Of a stretch of 64,000 bases of DNA, positions 44,300 through 56,571 are shown piece after piece. The notes under the pieces were generated by a model. It searched no databases. It was not told the DNA's origin and saw nothing but the letters and a program-made list of their open reading frames with translations. The position numbers and the translations under genes were made by a program. The stretch comes from Boswellia sacra (Eukaryota > Streptophyta > Magnoliopsida > Sapindales > Burseraceae): positions 248,001 to 312,000 of the forward strand of contig SNVD02009916.1 in NCBI GenBank assembly GCA_013180625.2, read 5' to 3'. Positions within the stretch are counted from its first letter, which is position 1, and each line of letters opens with the position of its first letter.

Positions 44300-44829
44300 A
44301 TCCAAAACGAACATGGAAGTGAAAGATGGGAATCAATAAACACATGGACAATCGGAGATGGTGGAATGGAACTAACTACTTTGACCAATGTGTTAGACGA
44401 CTTTTGATTGGCCTGCCACCTCGACTACAGAATGATTTTACCTTTTTTTATCATTAATTAAATGTTCACAAAATGCGCATCATACTAATCACATATATAG
44501 GCATAAAACATAGGAGTTCAAATTACATATTCAATTATAATAGTAAAAAATCTAAAATAATGAGGTTAAACATATAATATCCAAAACCAGCAATCAAACA
44601 TATATAAAATTTGAAATGCATCTTCTATCGTGTTCATTTACGAAGATATACATCCCAACATCAAATGTTTAGCCTGTTTAAAATTTTTTAAAAAATTGTT
44701 AGCTATTTACATTGCATTCACATAGGTAAATTATGACAAAAAAAAGTTTAAATATGGATACTAACTATTGAAGAAGAACTATCTTCATTGATATTAGACT
44801 GATGTGAACTTTCATAGTTGTATAATGTA
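44300..44829. other. Mutator-like element interior, unrecognised
   Basis: AT-rich. A short stretch at 44305-44440 could be old coding sequence but no domain is recognisable. Confidence 0.3.
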
Positions 44830-47190
44830 TATATAAATTTCTTTAGTGATTATTAAGCATTGGACAATTTCTTCTATCATGTGATTGTCCAACTTTACCA
44901 CATCCATGACAGCGCCTTCCTTCTACCTTTCTCTTGCCTTTCTCCTTTCCTTTTCTTAACCTTTTTTCCATACCCTTTTGCCCTAATTGCAAGTGGTTCA
45001 TTGAGGGTTTGTAGTTGATTACTACTTTTCTTTTTAGAAGTTCCTTCAATACTTACCATTAATTTAATATTTTCAAGAATATTTCCCTAACCATCTTCAA
45101 AGATCAAACTTGCCCCTTGGCTTCCCTGTTGGCTTCCAACCACTTTATCAATTGCATCTTATGCAAGTTGAAATAATCTAGTTCGTCTTGCAAGAATTGA
45201 ATGATCACCAAAATCATTGATTTTCGTTCCAACAGAATCCATGACTTTCTCATGTTTTGCAGCTTATGTCCATCTCTTCAATATATATTGACTTGGCTAA
45301 ATTAAAATTTACATTTTATCTAAGTATGCCAATATGTGCCTACGTGGGTCTCCTTTACTTTCCATTTTTCTACTACACAAAGTTAAGTCTAACCCTTTTT
45401 GATAAACAAGTTCATGAACTTTAAATACAACTTCACTTCTCTTTTGAACGTTATACTTGCAATGATTTTCATCTTTTGTCACTAATTCAAAAGCATATAA
45501 CAAGCTATGCCATAATTCATCCTAAAACATGTAAAAAAGACATACGTTATTTTCTACGTGCGTATAACTTTTAATAATATAATTTTGAAACTTCATTTAA
45601 AAAATAACATAAAAATTTGTTATATAATACAACAAAATACCTATAAAAGATCTTATGTGTATAGATCTCAGACATTTGCTTCTCAATCTCCAAAGGCAAT
45701 TTTAATACAGGTTTTTCATTGGTGTCAATATGGTCATTATTCAATTCTTCATGACGTTGATATACAAGTGCTTTATTGAATCATGTTATGAAATCCAATA
45801 AAGAATTCTTTTTAGGGACATACCTCTTGAAAAAAGCATGAGAACTTTCTGCTCGTCGGCTACTTGACATTCCAGCTGAGAAAATATGGTTAACATACAC
45901 TGGCACCCATTTTGAACAAATTTCATTCATAGACTGAAGCCATACATTATCATTTAAATTGCTTTCTTCAATAAATTTCATCCACCTAGAGTCAACTTCT
46001 TCTTGAGTATAATTTAAATGGCTTTCTTCAATAAATTTCATCCAAATGCACTTCTGAAAGTCACCATAGTAATCCCTATAAGTTACTACATTTAACTTCT
46101 CAAAAAACTTATTTAATATATGCCAACTACAATATCTATGAAATGTATCAGGAAGAGTTTCTGAAATGCTTTTGTTATTGCTGGATCTTGATCTGTAATA
46201 ATCATTTTAAGAGGACCTCCAGGCATTTCTTAAATTGTTCAAAGAGCCAAATAAAAGAATCAGTCGTCTCATCACTTAAGAATGAACAAGTGAAGATTAT
46301 CGATTGACCATGATTGTTAACCCTATCATTGGTCCAAAGATCATGCCATATCTATTGGTGTTGTAGGTGGTATCAAACATGACCACATCACTATAAAACT
46401 TATAAGCTTTTCTAGATATTGTATTAGCCCAAAAATAATCCAAAAATGATTACTTATATGATCTTCATTATCTGTTTTAATGGTAAAGGTAAACATAGAA
46501 TTCTTCTCTTGTTCTGATTAAAAATGTTCAAGCAACGTTTCAGCATTGTCTCCCTTCATTTCATTACACAAATCTCTCTCACATTTATATATATCCTTTC
46601 ATGTACATACAATATTTTGAATGGTCTCAACTTGCAATTCAAAAATACTGATTTGTTGACAAGTTGGAATATTTGCAGCTGAAAGCTGTTGGGTTAATGA
46701 TTTTTTGGCGTCTGACATGTTATGATGAGACCTTAACAAGTGTGCCCTTCAAGAAGTTGTTGGTGGATGATTATGCTCTTCAATGAATAACTTAACAGTA
46801 AAAGTGCTTGTTTTTGTCTTTACAACAACAAGTTTAGCATTACAACCCTCTCAAATTACTTCCCGACGCCTTTTCTTTTCAGTACTTCTTTTTTGGATGA
46901 TATTCCCTCTTTAAAATAGCATACTCCTTTCTTATAACTTCATTTGTATCTTTATTCTTCTTATTTGAATTGATTCTAACACTAAATCCAGTCTATTTTG
47001 CATATTTATTATAAAACTCATGCACTTCATCTAGTAATAGAAACTCTTGATCAATTTAGGGCTTCATGAGATACTTTAGGTATGTAAATTTCATCATTAG
47101 AATTTGAATTGAAAAGCTTTTCCTGAACTCCTTCAATATGACTCTTTAATTCCATGGAATTTACATCCATTTCAAAAAAAGCCATTCAAA
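44830..47190 (-). pseudogene. FAR1/FRS-type MULE transposase, decayed
   Basis: Minus-strand remains in family order: N-terminal start MAFFEMDVNSMELKSHIEG (47186), the FAR1 zinc region (R..GCNAKLVVVK..VKLFIEEHNHP, 46855-46770), the MULE transposase core (46600-46200), and WHILNKFFEKLNVVTYRDYY (46130-46075). Then ESNLNDNVWLQSMNEICSKWVPVYVNHIFSAGMSSSRRAESSHAFF (45990-45835, given in part) and a SWIM-associated knuckle CHGCGKVGQSHDRRNC (44915-44868). This is the FHY3/FAR1 family domesticated from Mutator-like transposases. More than fifteen stops. A 57-bp duplication (KFIEES.. twice) sits at 45963-46041. Confidence 0.8.
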
Positions 47191-47678
47191 CAAATAAAAT
47201 AATCACAATATAATGAATTAAAGATACCAACAAAATGTAACTAACAATTGAAAAAAAAACGACTCTTTAAGAATATTGAGTTTTTTACTGTGCTTAATTA
47301 TACAAAATAATAACGTCTAGAATAATTTATTAATCTTCAATTTTTGAAAATATAATAAAAATAAAAATTTTAAAATTTTCCTAAATAAATTGAAATTTAC
47401 ATTCTAAAAGCATAGATTGTTAATTATATAGTAAAATTGAGTTTACTAAGACTTCAAAAACATTACATACATGCAACTCAATATTACATGATTTTTTCCT
47501 CACCAATTAACCAATACTAAATTGGGAGAATCAAAATAAAAAAACACCGCAGCTACAAAATTTTGTAATTATTAATTAATGAATGATAATTAAATAACTA
47601 ATATAAATACTTTGACTAAGACTTCAATTCTTGAGTTGTTCCTTTCTAAAAGGTGGTTTTGTTGCAAATCTTTAAATT
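47191..47678. other. AT-rich interior with first unit of a subterminal repeat
   Basis: 47500-47683 resembles 55610-55800 (TAATTATTAATTAATGA.., ACTTCAATTCTTGAGTTG) and is the first unit of the array described at 55535-56010, separated from it by Sirevirus B. Confidence 0.5.
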
Positions 47679-47683
47679 GAGTA

Positions 47684-48581
47684 TGAAAGTTCTGGAGGTA
47701 TGTAGTTATAAGAAATATAATAGTACACTGTAATGTAGATCAGCACAGGAGGATTTTCACGTAGTTCGGTTATAAAACCTACGTCCACGGACAGCTATAG
47801 AGCTGCAATTCACTAAGTTCTTATTTGTACAATCTTTAGGACCTTTTACAGTGTTGACTCACCCTCACACACTGACCTAATTTTTTACAAACAAAATCTC
47901 GTCAAGATCTTAAACTCTAGTGACACTGCCCGCTCTTTGTCGTAGATAACTTAACAATACACTGTTAAGTTATACATAACAATAACGTCTGATATTGAGT
48001 TACATAAATACTTAACCCGCAAGTTATCCCAAGTGTCTACTAACTCACATAGACTCAATCAACAACTCATGTACGATTTCAAAACTCATACATGAATCAA
48101 AAGACTCAAAGAATCAAATCAAAGAAGACATTCCTTTTGCGTTGAAGCTCTCTTCTATGAATTCATGGAATGCCGCACTCAAGACTGCAACCAAATTAGC
48201 CAATACGTCAATCTTTCAATCACGTTATCAACCGCCTGAATAGCTTTTTATATATATAGTTAGAGGTCTGACTGAAATCTCCTAGAAATCCTGTAAAAAT
48301 TCTAATCAAAATCATATTAGGATTAGGAGAAATAAAATAGGAAGTGTTATAAACAAACTCCAAAAGGAATTAGGACAAATAAATATTCTCCTATTCTAAT
48401 TAGGATACAAGATATTATATCCTAATCTAAAGAGATATTTATTACAAATCAAATACTTCCTAAAATATAATTCTAGAAACATTAAAATAGGAATAAAAAT
48501 AATATTCTTGTTTTATCACAAGTTGATCAAAACTCATCATGTGTATGGCACATGCATATGTAGCAGACTTTGACACCAACA
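47684..48581 (-). repeat. Sirevirus B 3' LTR
   Basis: 898 bp, TGAAAGTTCTGG to GACACCAACA. A minus-strand polypurine tract abuts it. Confidence 0.93.
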
Positions 48582-48595
48582 ATCTCCCCCTTTTT
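48582..48595 (-). other. Sirevirus B polypurine tract
   Basis: Minus-strand AAAAAGGGGGAGAT directly upstream of the 3' LTR. Confidence 0.85.
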
Positions 48596-50132
48596 AGCAA
48601 CTTGTGATGAAAACATAAAACTGTTTCTGATCAAAGAATATCACACATGATGAGTTAATCATAACAATAAGCTATCATGAAATAGCAAACAAATATTATC
48701 ATGTGTAAAGAATTAACCAGTGAGCTGTTACAAAACTCATAACAAAACATGTCAGAATAAGTATATCCTGCAATCAAAATGACTTTGTCAAACTGATCAA
48801 GCAACACACTTTAATCAATTCATGATCAGAGCAATTATATCAATCAATGCAATCCGATCATGATCAGAGCAAAAACATCCAAGCAAAACAGTCATCAAAT
48901 CAAGATATCTCGAATGCACACATAAAGCAAACATAAGAGGTTCCTCTTACTCCCTCTTACTACTTACTTACATCCCTTGAGAAATAAGCAACAAAAATAT
49001 AAACAAAGCAGAAGTAAGTAACCACGGTAATATCAGACATAAAAAAAGATCACAAAAAAATCAAAAAACTCCTTGATCTCTCCCTTGATTTCAGCACAAG
49101 TGCCAAAAGCACTTAACGAAGTCTTGGAGACTTACGAACTGGAGGGGAAGAGGAACTGCCAGAGCGCTCAGCAGGTTATTGAGTAGGAACCAGTGGAACT
49201 TCTGTTGGTGGAGATGGTTCTGTCTCTTTGAGCCTTATAGGAATGCTATTCTGTGCAAGAATCCCGTACGAGTCCAGTATATAGACTCAAGCAACTCACT
49301 CAGGCCATAGGTGTTGAGTCAGTAAGTTTTTAAGAACAGAGAAAGAGAGAAGCAAAACGAGAGACAGTGGTGATAGAATGGGTATGGAATGAACAGGAAA
49401 AGCTCAAAACCGATTCGTAATATACTAGGCCAAATTTAAAATCAATTTAGTTTTTAACAAAAATTAATGTTAAATCTATTTCCTAAACTGTTTCATAACT
49501 GACATTAATGGGCAAAAATTCAAATTTGATTCCAATTTGAATAAGGAATTCTAATAGAATCAGGATTCCCGCCACTGAAACTTCTCCCCCTCATTCAATA
49601 ATGCTGACATGGCATTTTTGATACATGAACACACAAGAAAATCAAATTTCGGATAAGCATAAAGAGCACCGTATGTTATGAAAAACGTAACAGAACATAG
49701 TTAAAAATAACATAACAACAATATTTGAACATCATATGAATCATTCTAAGAAAACATATTCAAGAGCTGTTTTATTTTCTTTTAATTATTTCATCACTTA
49801 ATCCAATTGAGTGATCAGCTTGAGCATGCTTCTTCCACACACAAAAGTTAGTCTCAATGTGAATTTGCTAAATAATATAGTAGCTTTCACACATGTATAG
49901 AGGTAGCCCTTTTCCATTTGAGTGGGTGATCTCACCATATTTCCTAGATACAATGAAGTTACTCTCAATGGATGGCTTTCACACATCATATAATGGTAGC
50001 GCTCTCTGTAATTTTCATTTTTAAACCAGTATTTAATTATTCACTCAATTTTTTATATCACAGCTCACACATGCTTAATTAGAAGAAAACTTATGATATT
50101 ACAAATACAATTAACATAACAGTAAGCAGTGT
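48596..50132 (-). pseudogene. Sirevirus B accessory region, mostly lost
   Basis: Between pol and the polypurine tract. A short Ser/Pro-rich piece (PIRLKETEPSPPTEVPLVP.. SGSSSPPVRKSPRLR) is visible on the minus strand near 49100-49250, echoing the tail of the accessory ORF of Sirevirus A. The rest is non-coding. 49870-50000 shares the TGGCTTTCACACAT block with Sirevirus A. Confidence 0.5.
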
Positions 50133-51237
50133 TCATTCATGTAACTGACAGATGCCTAAGGCTTTTCTTAGATTTTCAAATCTTGTTGTATCCAATGCCT
50201 TAGTGAACAAGTCAGCCAATTGTCTATCAGTGGAGATGTTTTCAATGTGTATCACCTTAGACTCTACTAGTTCCCTTATAAAATGGTATCTTATGTCAAT
50301 GTGTTTTGTTCTAGAATGCTGAACAGGATTTTTGGAAATATTTATAGCACTAGTATTATCACAAAACACAGTTATAGGCTTTTGTTCAATACCATAATCA
50401 CTCAACATTTGCTTCATCCACAATAGTTGTGTGGAACAACTCCCTACCGTTATGTATTCGACTTCAGCAGTAGATAAAGAAATAGAATTGTGCTTTTTGC
50501 TGTGCCAAGAAACCAAGTTAGTACCAAGACAAAAACATCCTCCTGAAGTACTTTTTCTGTCATTTGCATTTCCTGTCCAATCAGCATCATTAAACCCTGC
50601 AAGATAATCATTTGTATCTTTAGAAAACCATATTCCATAATCATGTGTTTCATGAACATACCTGATGATTCTCTTAGCTGCTAACAGATGTGATTCCTTG
50701 GGATTTGCTTGAAACCTTGCACAAAGTCCTACACTAAAGCTCAAATCGGGTCTGCTTGCTGTGAGGTATAGCAGGCTGTCAATAATGCTTCTGTACAAAC
50801 TTGCATCAACATCTTTTCCTGTATTGTCCTTTGAAAGTTTCAGATTAGTATTGATAGGATTTTTCATTGATTTTAAATTTTCAAGACCAAATCTCTTGAC
50901 AAGATTTTTAGCATATTTTGATTGAGATATGAATATCCCATTATTTATTTGCTTAACCTGTAATCCAAGAAAGAAATTTAATTCTCCTACCATGCTCATC
51001 TCAAACTCTTCCTGCATCAACTTAACAAACTTATTAATTTTGCTTTTGTTAGTTGATCCAAAAACAATGTCATCAACATATATTTGAGCAACAATAAGAT
51101 AGTTAGATGCATGTTTGATAAACAAAGTCTTATCATTGCTACCTCTTTTATAACCTTTGTTGATCAAAAAGTTTGTCAACCTTTCATACCAAGCTTTAGG
51201 AGCTTGTTTCAAACCATACAAAGCTTTGTGCAATTTT
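50133..51237 (-). pseudogene. Sirevirus B RT C-terminal half and RNase H
   Basis: An open 366-codon stretch: ALYGLKQAPKAWYERL, the polymerase box AQIYVDDIVFGS, MVGELNFFLGLQVKQ, GSLLYLTASRPDLSFSVG-like (here DSLLYL), then RNase H (GFNDADWTGN, STSGGCFCLG, LSTAEVEYI, FCDNTSAINISKNPV, KHIDIRYHFIRE) and a natural end. Well preserved, but the RT N-terminal half is absent. At about 51237 the frame joins directly to sequence belonging upstream of RT (HPTSSIIGTLDGMMKTRSK), so it cannot make a complete polymerase. Confidence 0.88.
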
Positions 51238-52440
51238 GCTCCGGGTTTTCATCATGCCATCTAGTGTTCCAATGATAGAACTTGTTGGATGCGCCTTTTG
51301 AATCCATGTGGGTGGATCTTTTCTATCTTTAACATTTCAGATTGAACTTTTGTTCAAATCTGAGTTGTCAGATGTTACTGTTACGTCAGGTGTAATAGCA
51401 GCTGTTTCCTCCTTCGTAACAGCAGTTGTAACAGCATCTTCCTTTTTGCTGTTGTCTGAATCTGATTTTTTTTGTATCTTCTGTGAAGTTGGTTATGCTT
51501 TCCTCTTATGAGTACTTTGCATAATCATTAAGGTCATTAAATACTATGTTTGTAGATTCCATGACTGCCTCAGTTCTCAGATTGTAAACTCGAAATGCTT
51601 TGCTGTTTTTAGCATATCCCACGAAGACTCCTTCATCACTCCTTGGATCTAATTTTCCTAACAGTTCTCTATCGTTTAAGATGTAACACTTGCAACCAAA
51701 AACATGAAAATATTTCAAATTAGGTTTTCTTCTTTTCAAAATTTCATAAGATGTCTGATTAGTGCCAGGATGAAGAAAAACTCTATTTGAAATATAACAA
51801 GCAGTGCTTATTACTTCAGCCCATAGCCTCTTGGTCAACTTCTTACTATTAAGCATCACTCTAGCCATCTCTTAAAGAGTTCTATTCTTTCTTTCCACAA
51901 TGCCATTCTGTTCAAGGGTTTTAGGAGCTGAAAATTCATGATTAATTCCATGATATTTGCAAAAGTCAGCATAGCTAACGTTTTAAAACTCCTTGCCATG
52001 ATCACTTCTTATTCTCACAATCCTTCTAATGTTCCTATTTTGCTCATTTTCAAGCTTAACACAAAGATTACTGAAAACTTCAAAAGTATCAGATTTTTCT
52101 TTAATGAAATCAACCGAAGTATATCTAGAAAAATCATCCACACAAACAAATATATATCTATTACCTGTAATGCTTTCAATTTGTATAGGACCCATAAGAT
52201 CCATGTGAAGCAAATCAAGTATTTTGGATGTGCTAAGATGTGGATTTGACTTGTGTGAACTTCTAATTTGTTTTCCCATTTGACGTGATCCACAAATTCT
52301 ATTAACTTTGTCATCAAGTTTAGGAACTCCTTTTACAGCACCTAACTTAGTTAATTTAATCAAGTCTTTGTAATTTAAGTGTCCTAACTTTTGATACCAC
52401 GATTCTAAATCTGAAATCCTAGCTTGAAATGCAATCTTAA
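51238..52440 (-). pseudogene. Sirevirus B integrase
   Basis: 51983-52363 holds VKGVPKL, CFTWILWVLY-region equivalents and the first catalytic motifs (VCVDDFSRYTSVDF, RSDHGKEF). 51506-51868 holds the C-terminal part (MARVMLNSKKLTKRLWAEV, YFHVFGCKCYILND, GVFVGYAKNSKAFRVYN). Between them (51869-51982) the catalytic Glu region survives with stops. Confidence 0.82.
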
Positions 52441-53416
52441 CCTAATAACAATTATCCGAAGATCTATTACCTTCAAGAATGCATTTACCAAAATCATCTA
52501 AGACTATACATTTGTTTTGTGTAAAATTAACAATATATTTGTCATCACTTATCTGACTAATACTAATAAGATTAGCTTTCAAACCTTCAACCAGCAAGAC
52601 ATTTTGAAAATTGGGTAAACCTTTGACATTCAAAGTGCCTTTACCAATGATCTTACTCTTTGCTCTATCTCCACAGGTGACATTACCATCCCTGCATGCT
52701 TTAAAATCTGTTAAGAACAGTTTATTTCCAGTCATGTGCCTGGAACAATCACTGTCAAAATATCACAAACCGTTAGAAGTATGTTCAAGAGTAGTAAGAG
52801 CAACATGACATACTGTTTTGTCTTTCTTAACCCACTACAGTTGTGATTTTGATAACAGTTTGAACTGTTTTGATCTTTTATGCAAAAAAAAAATAACAAT
52901 TTAAAGCATCTAGGCCTAATATGTCCCTTTTTACCACAAAAATAGTAAATAGGAATGAATTTCCTTACTTTTTCAAGACTGGATTTGAAAGAACTCAGAG
53001 GAGAGACAAATGTTTCACTGCTCTTGGAATTAGGACTTGACTTTAAAGAGTTAAGTTCAAAATTCTTACCTGATGTTGAAGCTTTCACAAAAACTGTTTT
53101 TGATGAAGATGTAACATTACCTTCTGTATATTCCTAATCCATGTTTGTTAGAGTTGTCTCTTCCAAGACTCAAGACTTGATCAAGTTTGGCTGCTCCAAT
53201 TTTGAGTTGATCAACACACCTCCTGCTTTCAACCAATTTTGTTGTGATTTTCTCAATATGTGCTGTTTTGTCTTTCAAAATAATTTTCAGTTCTGTGATC
53301 TGATTTTCAGCAAAGGATTTTTCATATTTCAGCTCCTCAATCTTCTTCTTTAAGGCTTTAATTTCTTCCTTCTGATTCAGCCATTCACCATAGAGTGCGT
53401 TGTATGTCTCTTGCAA
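52441..53416 (-). pseudogene. Sirevirus B gag C-terminus and protease
   Basis: 53117-53416 is a Lys/Glu-rich coiled coil (EEIKALKKKIEELKYEKSF). 52732-53088 contains a second zinc knuckle whose first Cys is Tyr (YYFCGKKGHIRPRC). 52442-52735 is the protease/integrase junction (MTGNKLFLTDFKACRDG..LISISQISD). The expected D-S-G-C-S protease motif region near 52735-52760 is broken by frame change (VPGT then MTGN). Confidence 0.75.
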
Positions 53417-53422
53417 CTCTTC

Positions 53423-54568
53423 CTAGTATTCTAGTCCATCTTCTTCATCAGAATGATCAACACTTGTTCTGCAATTTTCTGTTATGTCAGACATAATAGC
53501 TTTTCCTTTATCTACTATAGATGTTGTAAATGCAACAAAATTGCTCATGTAATCTTGATCTTCTGACTCTGATTCTGATTCATCACTCCAGGTTGCTGTC
53601 AGTCCTTTGTTTTTCTTCTTGAGATTAGCACATTCAGATTGAATATGCCCATAACCCGAACATTCATAACACTGGATCTGTCCTTTCGTTTCAGGTTGTT
53701 TTGGTTTCTTTTTATCATTCTCCTTGCTGAACTTTCTGAATTTTTCTTCACTTGAGTTTGATGGATTTCCTTGATTCTTTTTCCTGAAATTTCTTTTCAT
53801 GAACTTGACATAATTTCTTGTTAGAAAACCATTAGAATCAGTTTCATCTAGCCCATCACTACATTCATCATCAGATTTTTCAGCTTTCACATTAAATGCA
53901 ATGCTTGTACCTTTTTGCTTCCTAGTACTTTGATTTATTTCAAAGTTTTGGAGAATGCCGATCAGTTCATCAACTCTCATCTCATCAGTGTTTTTAAATT
54001 CCTCAATAGCTGAGATTTTGGGTTGAAATTTATCTGGGACAGATCTAATTATCTTGCTAACAATTTCTAGACCAGTGAAAGTTTTGCCAAGCATGTATGC
54101 CGAATTTGTAATGTGAGATATCTTAAAGTAAAATTCAGAAATTGACTCATCCTCATGCATCATCATATTTTTAAATTGAGAATTTACCCTCATTAATTTA
54201 GATCTTTTAACAGATGCAGTACCTTTATGTTTTACCTCAAGTATGTCCTAAGCTTCTTTGGCCACTTTGCACCTTGAAATCTGTCCGAAGTTGTTTAAGT
54301 CCACTGCAGCAAAAATTACATTGAGAGGCTTTGAATTCCAACTGGAATGTCGGTATTCTTCATCAGTCCATTCATCTTCAGGTTTCGGTTCGGATTTATC
54401 ATAAGCATTCAACATTGTTGGTGGTGTCCATCCTTTAAGCACACCAGTCCATGCCCTGTCATCAAGAGATTTGATATACATCATCATTCTTACCTTCCAA
54501 TATGAATAATTACTGTAATCAAGAATAGGTGGTTGTGTTTCGGATCCTCCAGTGTGAATAAACTCCAT
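53423..54568 (-). pseudogene. Sirevirus B gag
   Basis: 54248-54568 is the gag N-terminus (PPILDYSNYSYWKVRMMMYIKS, WNSKPLNVIFAAVD). 53423-54193 continues (FKNMMMHEDESISEFYFKI, IVSKIIRSVPDKFQPKISAIEE, MRVDELIGILQNFE). It ends with a CCHC knuckle CYECSGYGHIQSEC and a Ser/Glu/Asp-rich tail (WSDESESESEDQD) characteristic of SIRE1-type gag. One stop separates the two frames. Confidence 0.88.
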
Positions 54569-54614
54569 CCTTTCATATCAATATGATCGTTTTCTTCACT
54601 TGTCTATTAGTGAA

Positions 54615-54629
54615 CCTGCTCTGATACCA
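54615..54629 (-). other. Sirevirus B primer-binding site
   Basis: Minus-strand TGGTATCAGAGCAGG, two bases from the 5' LTR, matching the 3' end of initiator tRNA-Met. Confidence 0.88.
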
Positions 54630-54631
54630 AT

Positions 54632-55529
54632 TGAAAGTTCTGGAGGCATGCAGTTATAAGAAATATAACAGTACACTGTAATATAAATCGGCACAGGAGG
54701 ATTTTTACGTGGTTTGGTTATAAAACCTACGTCCACGGACAGCTATAGAGCTGTAATTCACTAAGTTCTTGTTTGTACAATCTTTAGGACCTTTTACAGT
54801 GTTGACTCACCCTCACACACTGACCTAATCTTTAATAAACAAAATTTCGCCAAGATCTTAAACTCTAGTGACACTGCCCACTCTCTGTCGTAGATAACTT
54901 AACAACACACTATTAAGTTACACATAACAATAACGTCTGACATTGAATTACATAAACACTTAACCCGCAAGTTATCCTAAGTGTCTCCTAACTCACACAG
55001 ACTCAATGAACAATTCATTTACGATTTGAAATCGCTCATACATGAATCAAAAGACTCAAAGAATCAAATCAAAGAAGACATTCCTTTTGCGTTGAAGCTC
55101 TCTTCTATTAATTCATGGAATGCCAAACTCTCTCACAACCAAATCAGCGAATACGTCAATCTCTCAATCACGTTATCAGCCGCCTGAATAGCTTTGTATA
55201 TATATAGTTAGAGGTCTGACTGAAATCTCCCAGAAATCCTGTAAAAATTCTAATCAAAATCATGTTAGGATTAGGAGAAATAAAATAGAAAGTATTATAA
55301 ACAAATTCCAAAAGGAATTAGGACAAATAAATATTCTCCTATTCTAATTAGGATACAAGATATTATATCCTAATCTAAAGAGATATTTATTCCAAATGAA
55401 ATACTTCCTAAAATATAATTCTAGAAACATTAAAATATGAATAAAAATAATATTCTTGTTTTATCACAAGTTGATCAAAACTCATCATGTGTATGACACA
55501 TGCATATGTAGTAGACTTTGACACCAACA
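54632..55529 (-). repeat. Sirevirus B 5' LTR
   Basis: 898 bp, TGAAAGTTCTGG to GACACCAACA. A minus-strand TATA box (TATATATATA, 55197-55206) is kept. GAGTA follows. Confidence 0.93.
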
Positions 55530-55534
55530 GAGTA

Positions 55535-56190
55535 TTTGAGTTTGGTGATAGAAAGACAAGTCTAGTGGTTCTGAGCAAACGTGAAAAAAAAAAAGATAAT
55601 CTGAGGCCAACAAAAATTAAATTACAAAATATTGTTCTGAATTACAATTTTTTTTAATTATTAATCACTGAAAGATAAACAAATAACTAATAAAGTTAAT
55701 AAAAAATTATCTTCACAAGCACTTCAATTCATGAGTTGCGTCTTTATAAAAATTGGTTGTACTGCAGGTCTTGGCATTGGGATGGTGAAAAAAATGCAAG
55801 TCTATTGTTTCCGAACAAAAGTGGAAAAAAATAAATTAATAACAATTAAAATTAAATACAATTGTTGAGAATTATGAACTTTTTTAAATATAAATTAATG
55901 GATGGTAAATAAGTAACTAAAAGTTAATAATAATTACCTTGATGATTGAATAATTTAGGAGTTGGTTTTTTGAAAAAATTGGCAGTGTTTTGCGCTACTA
56001 CAGGTCTTCAAATAACATAGTAAAAGATTGTGCTGCTTTGTAGTGTGAGAATTATTTAAATAATATATTTTTTTGTTCAATCAAAAAAATATTGCTCCAA
56101 GTCTTCAAATAATATAATGAAAGGTTGTGGTGATTTATAGTGTGAGAATTATTTTAATAATATATTTTTTTGTTTAATTAAGAAAACATT
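55535..56190. repeat. Subterminal tandem repeats of the Mutator-like element
   Basis: Two units of roughly 240-250 bp begin at about 55548 (AAGTCTAGTGGTTCTGAGCAAA) and 55797 (AAGTCTATTGTTTCCGAACAAA). A further unit lies across Sirevirus B (47500-47683). From about 56008 a second array of two roughly 95-bp units follows (GTCTTCAAATAA(C/T)ATA.. TAGTGTGAGAATTATT.. TTTTTTTGTT(C/T)AAT). Confidence 0.7.
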
Positions 56191-56507
56191 GTTCCAAATT
56201 AAAAAATAATTGACCCATAAAAATATATTTCTTCTTTATTGAATTGAACTTGTCCTTGGCTGTTAATGTCTTGACTTGTTTAATAATATATAAAAAATTA
56301 AATTTATTAAAATAAGAATATAACAGCATACTATAGCAAACAATTAATATAAATAAGGTAATCATTATTTGCAATAGAAAATTGTCCGTAACTTTTCAGA
56401 GTCGAAGAGATAAAGATTAACAAAAGTTATTGGATAAATCTAATTAACAGCATATAAAGTTTGTTTGGATGTTTCTTAAATTAAGAGAGTACAAATTGAG
56501 ACCCTTT
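55940..56507 (-). repeat. Right long terminal inverted repeat of the Mutator-like element
   Basis: Reverse complement of about 1901-2379 plus 3047-3105, at about 80% identity. It lacks the MITE found in the left copy. Confidence 0.6.
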
Positions 56508-56571
56508 GTATAGATTAGCCAACAAATCGTAAAATATATATATACATATACACACATACACACTCTCTCTC
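56508..56571. other. Short flanking microsatellite stretch
   Basis: (TA)n/(CA)n/(CT)n tracts between the Mutator-like element and the next inverted-repeat element. Confidence 0.5.

Larger units (their letters stand above)
47684..55529 (-). mobile_element. Sirevirus B (Ty1/copia), complete ends with internal deletion
   Basis: 7846 bp with two 898-bp LTRs, perfect target duplication GAGTA (47679-47683 and 55530-55534), initiator-tRNA-Met primer site and polypurine tract. Minus-strand order: gag, protease, integrase, RT/RNase H, accessory region. LTRs differ by about 5-6% by eye, mainly transitions. About 0.7-0.8 kb of the integrase C-terminus/RT N-terminus is missing, so it is non-autonomous. 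Confidence 0.93.
1901..56507 (-). mobile_element. Old Mutator-like element expanded by nested insertions
   Basis: The segment at about 1901-2379 plus 3047-3105 is the inverted, roughly 80% identical counterpart of about 56507-55940, giving terminal inverted repeats of about 550 bp once the MITE at 2380-3036 is removed. Between them lies a decayed minus-strand FAR1/MULE-type transposase (44.8-47.2 kb), and everything else inside is accounted for by younger retrotransposons with their own target duplications. Known Mutator-like elements have long TIRs and this transposase type. No clear 9-bp target duplication was found at the outer ends, so the exact borders are uncertain by tens of bases. A host inverted duplication is the alternative. 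Confidence 0.5.
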
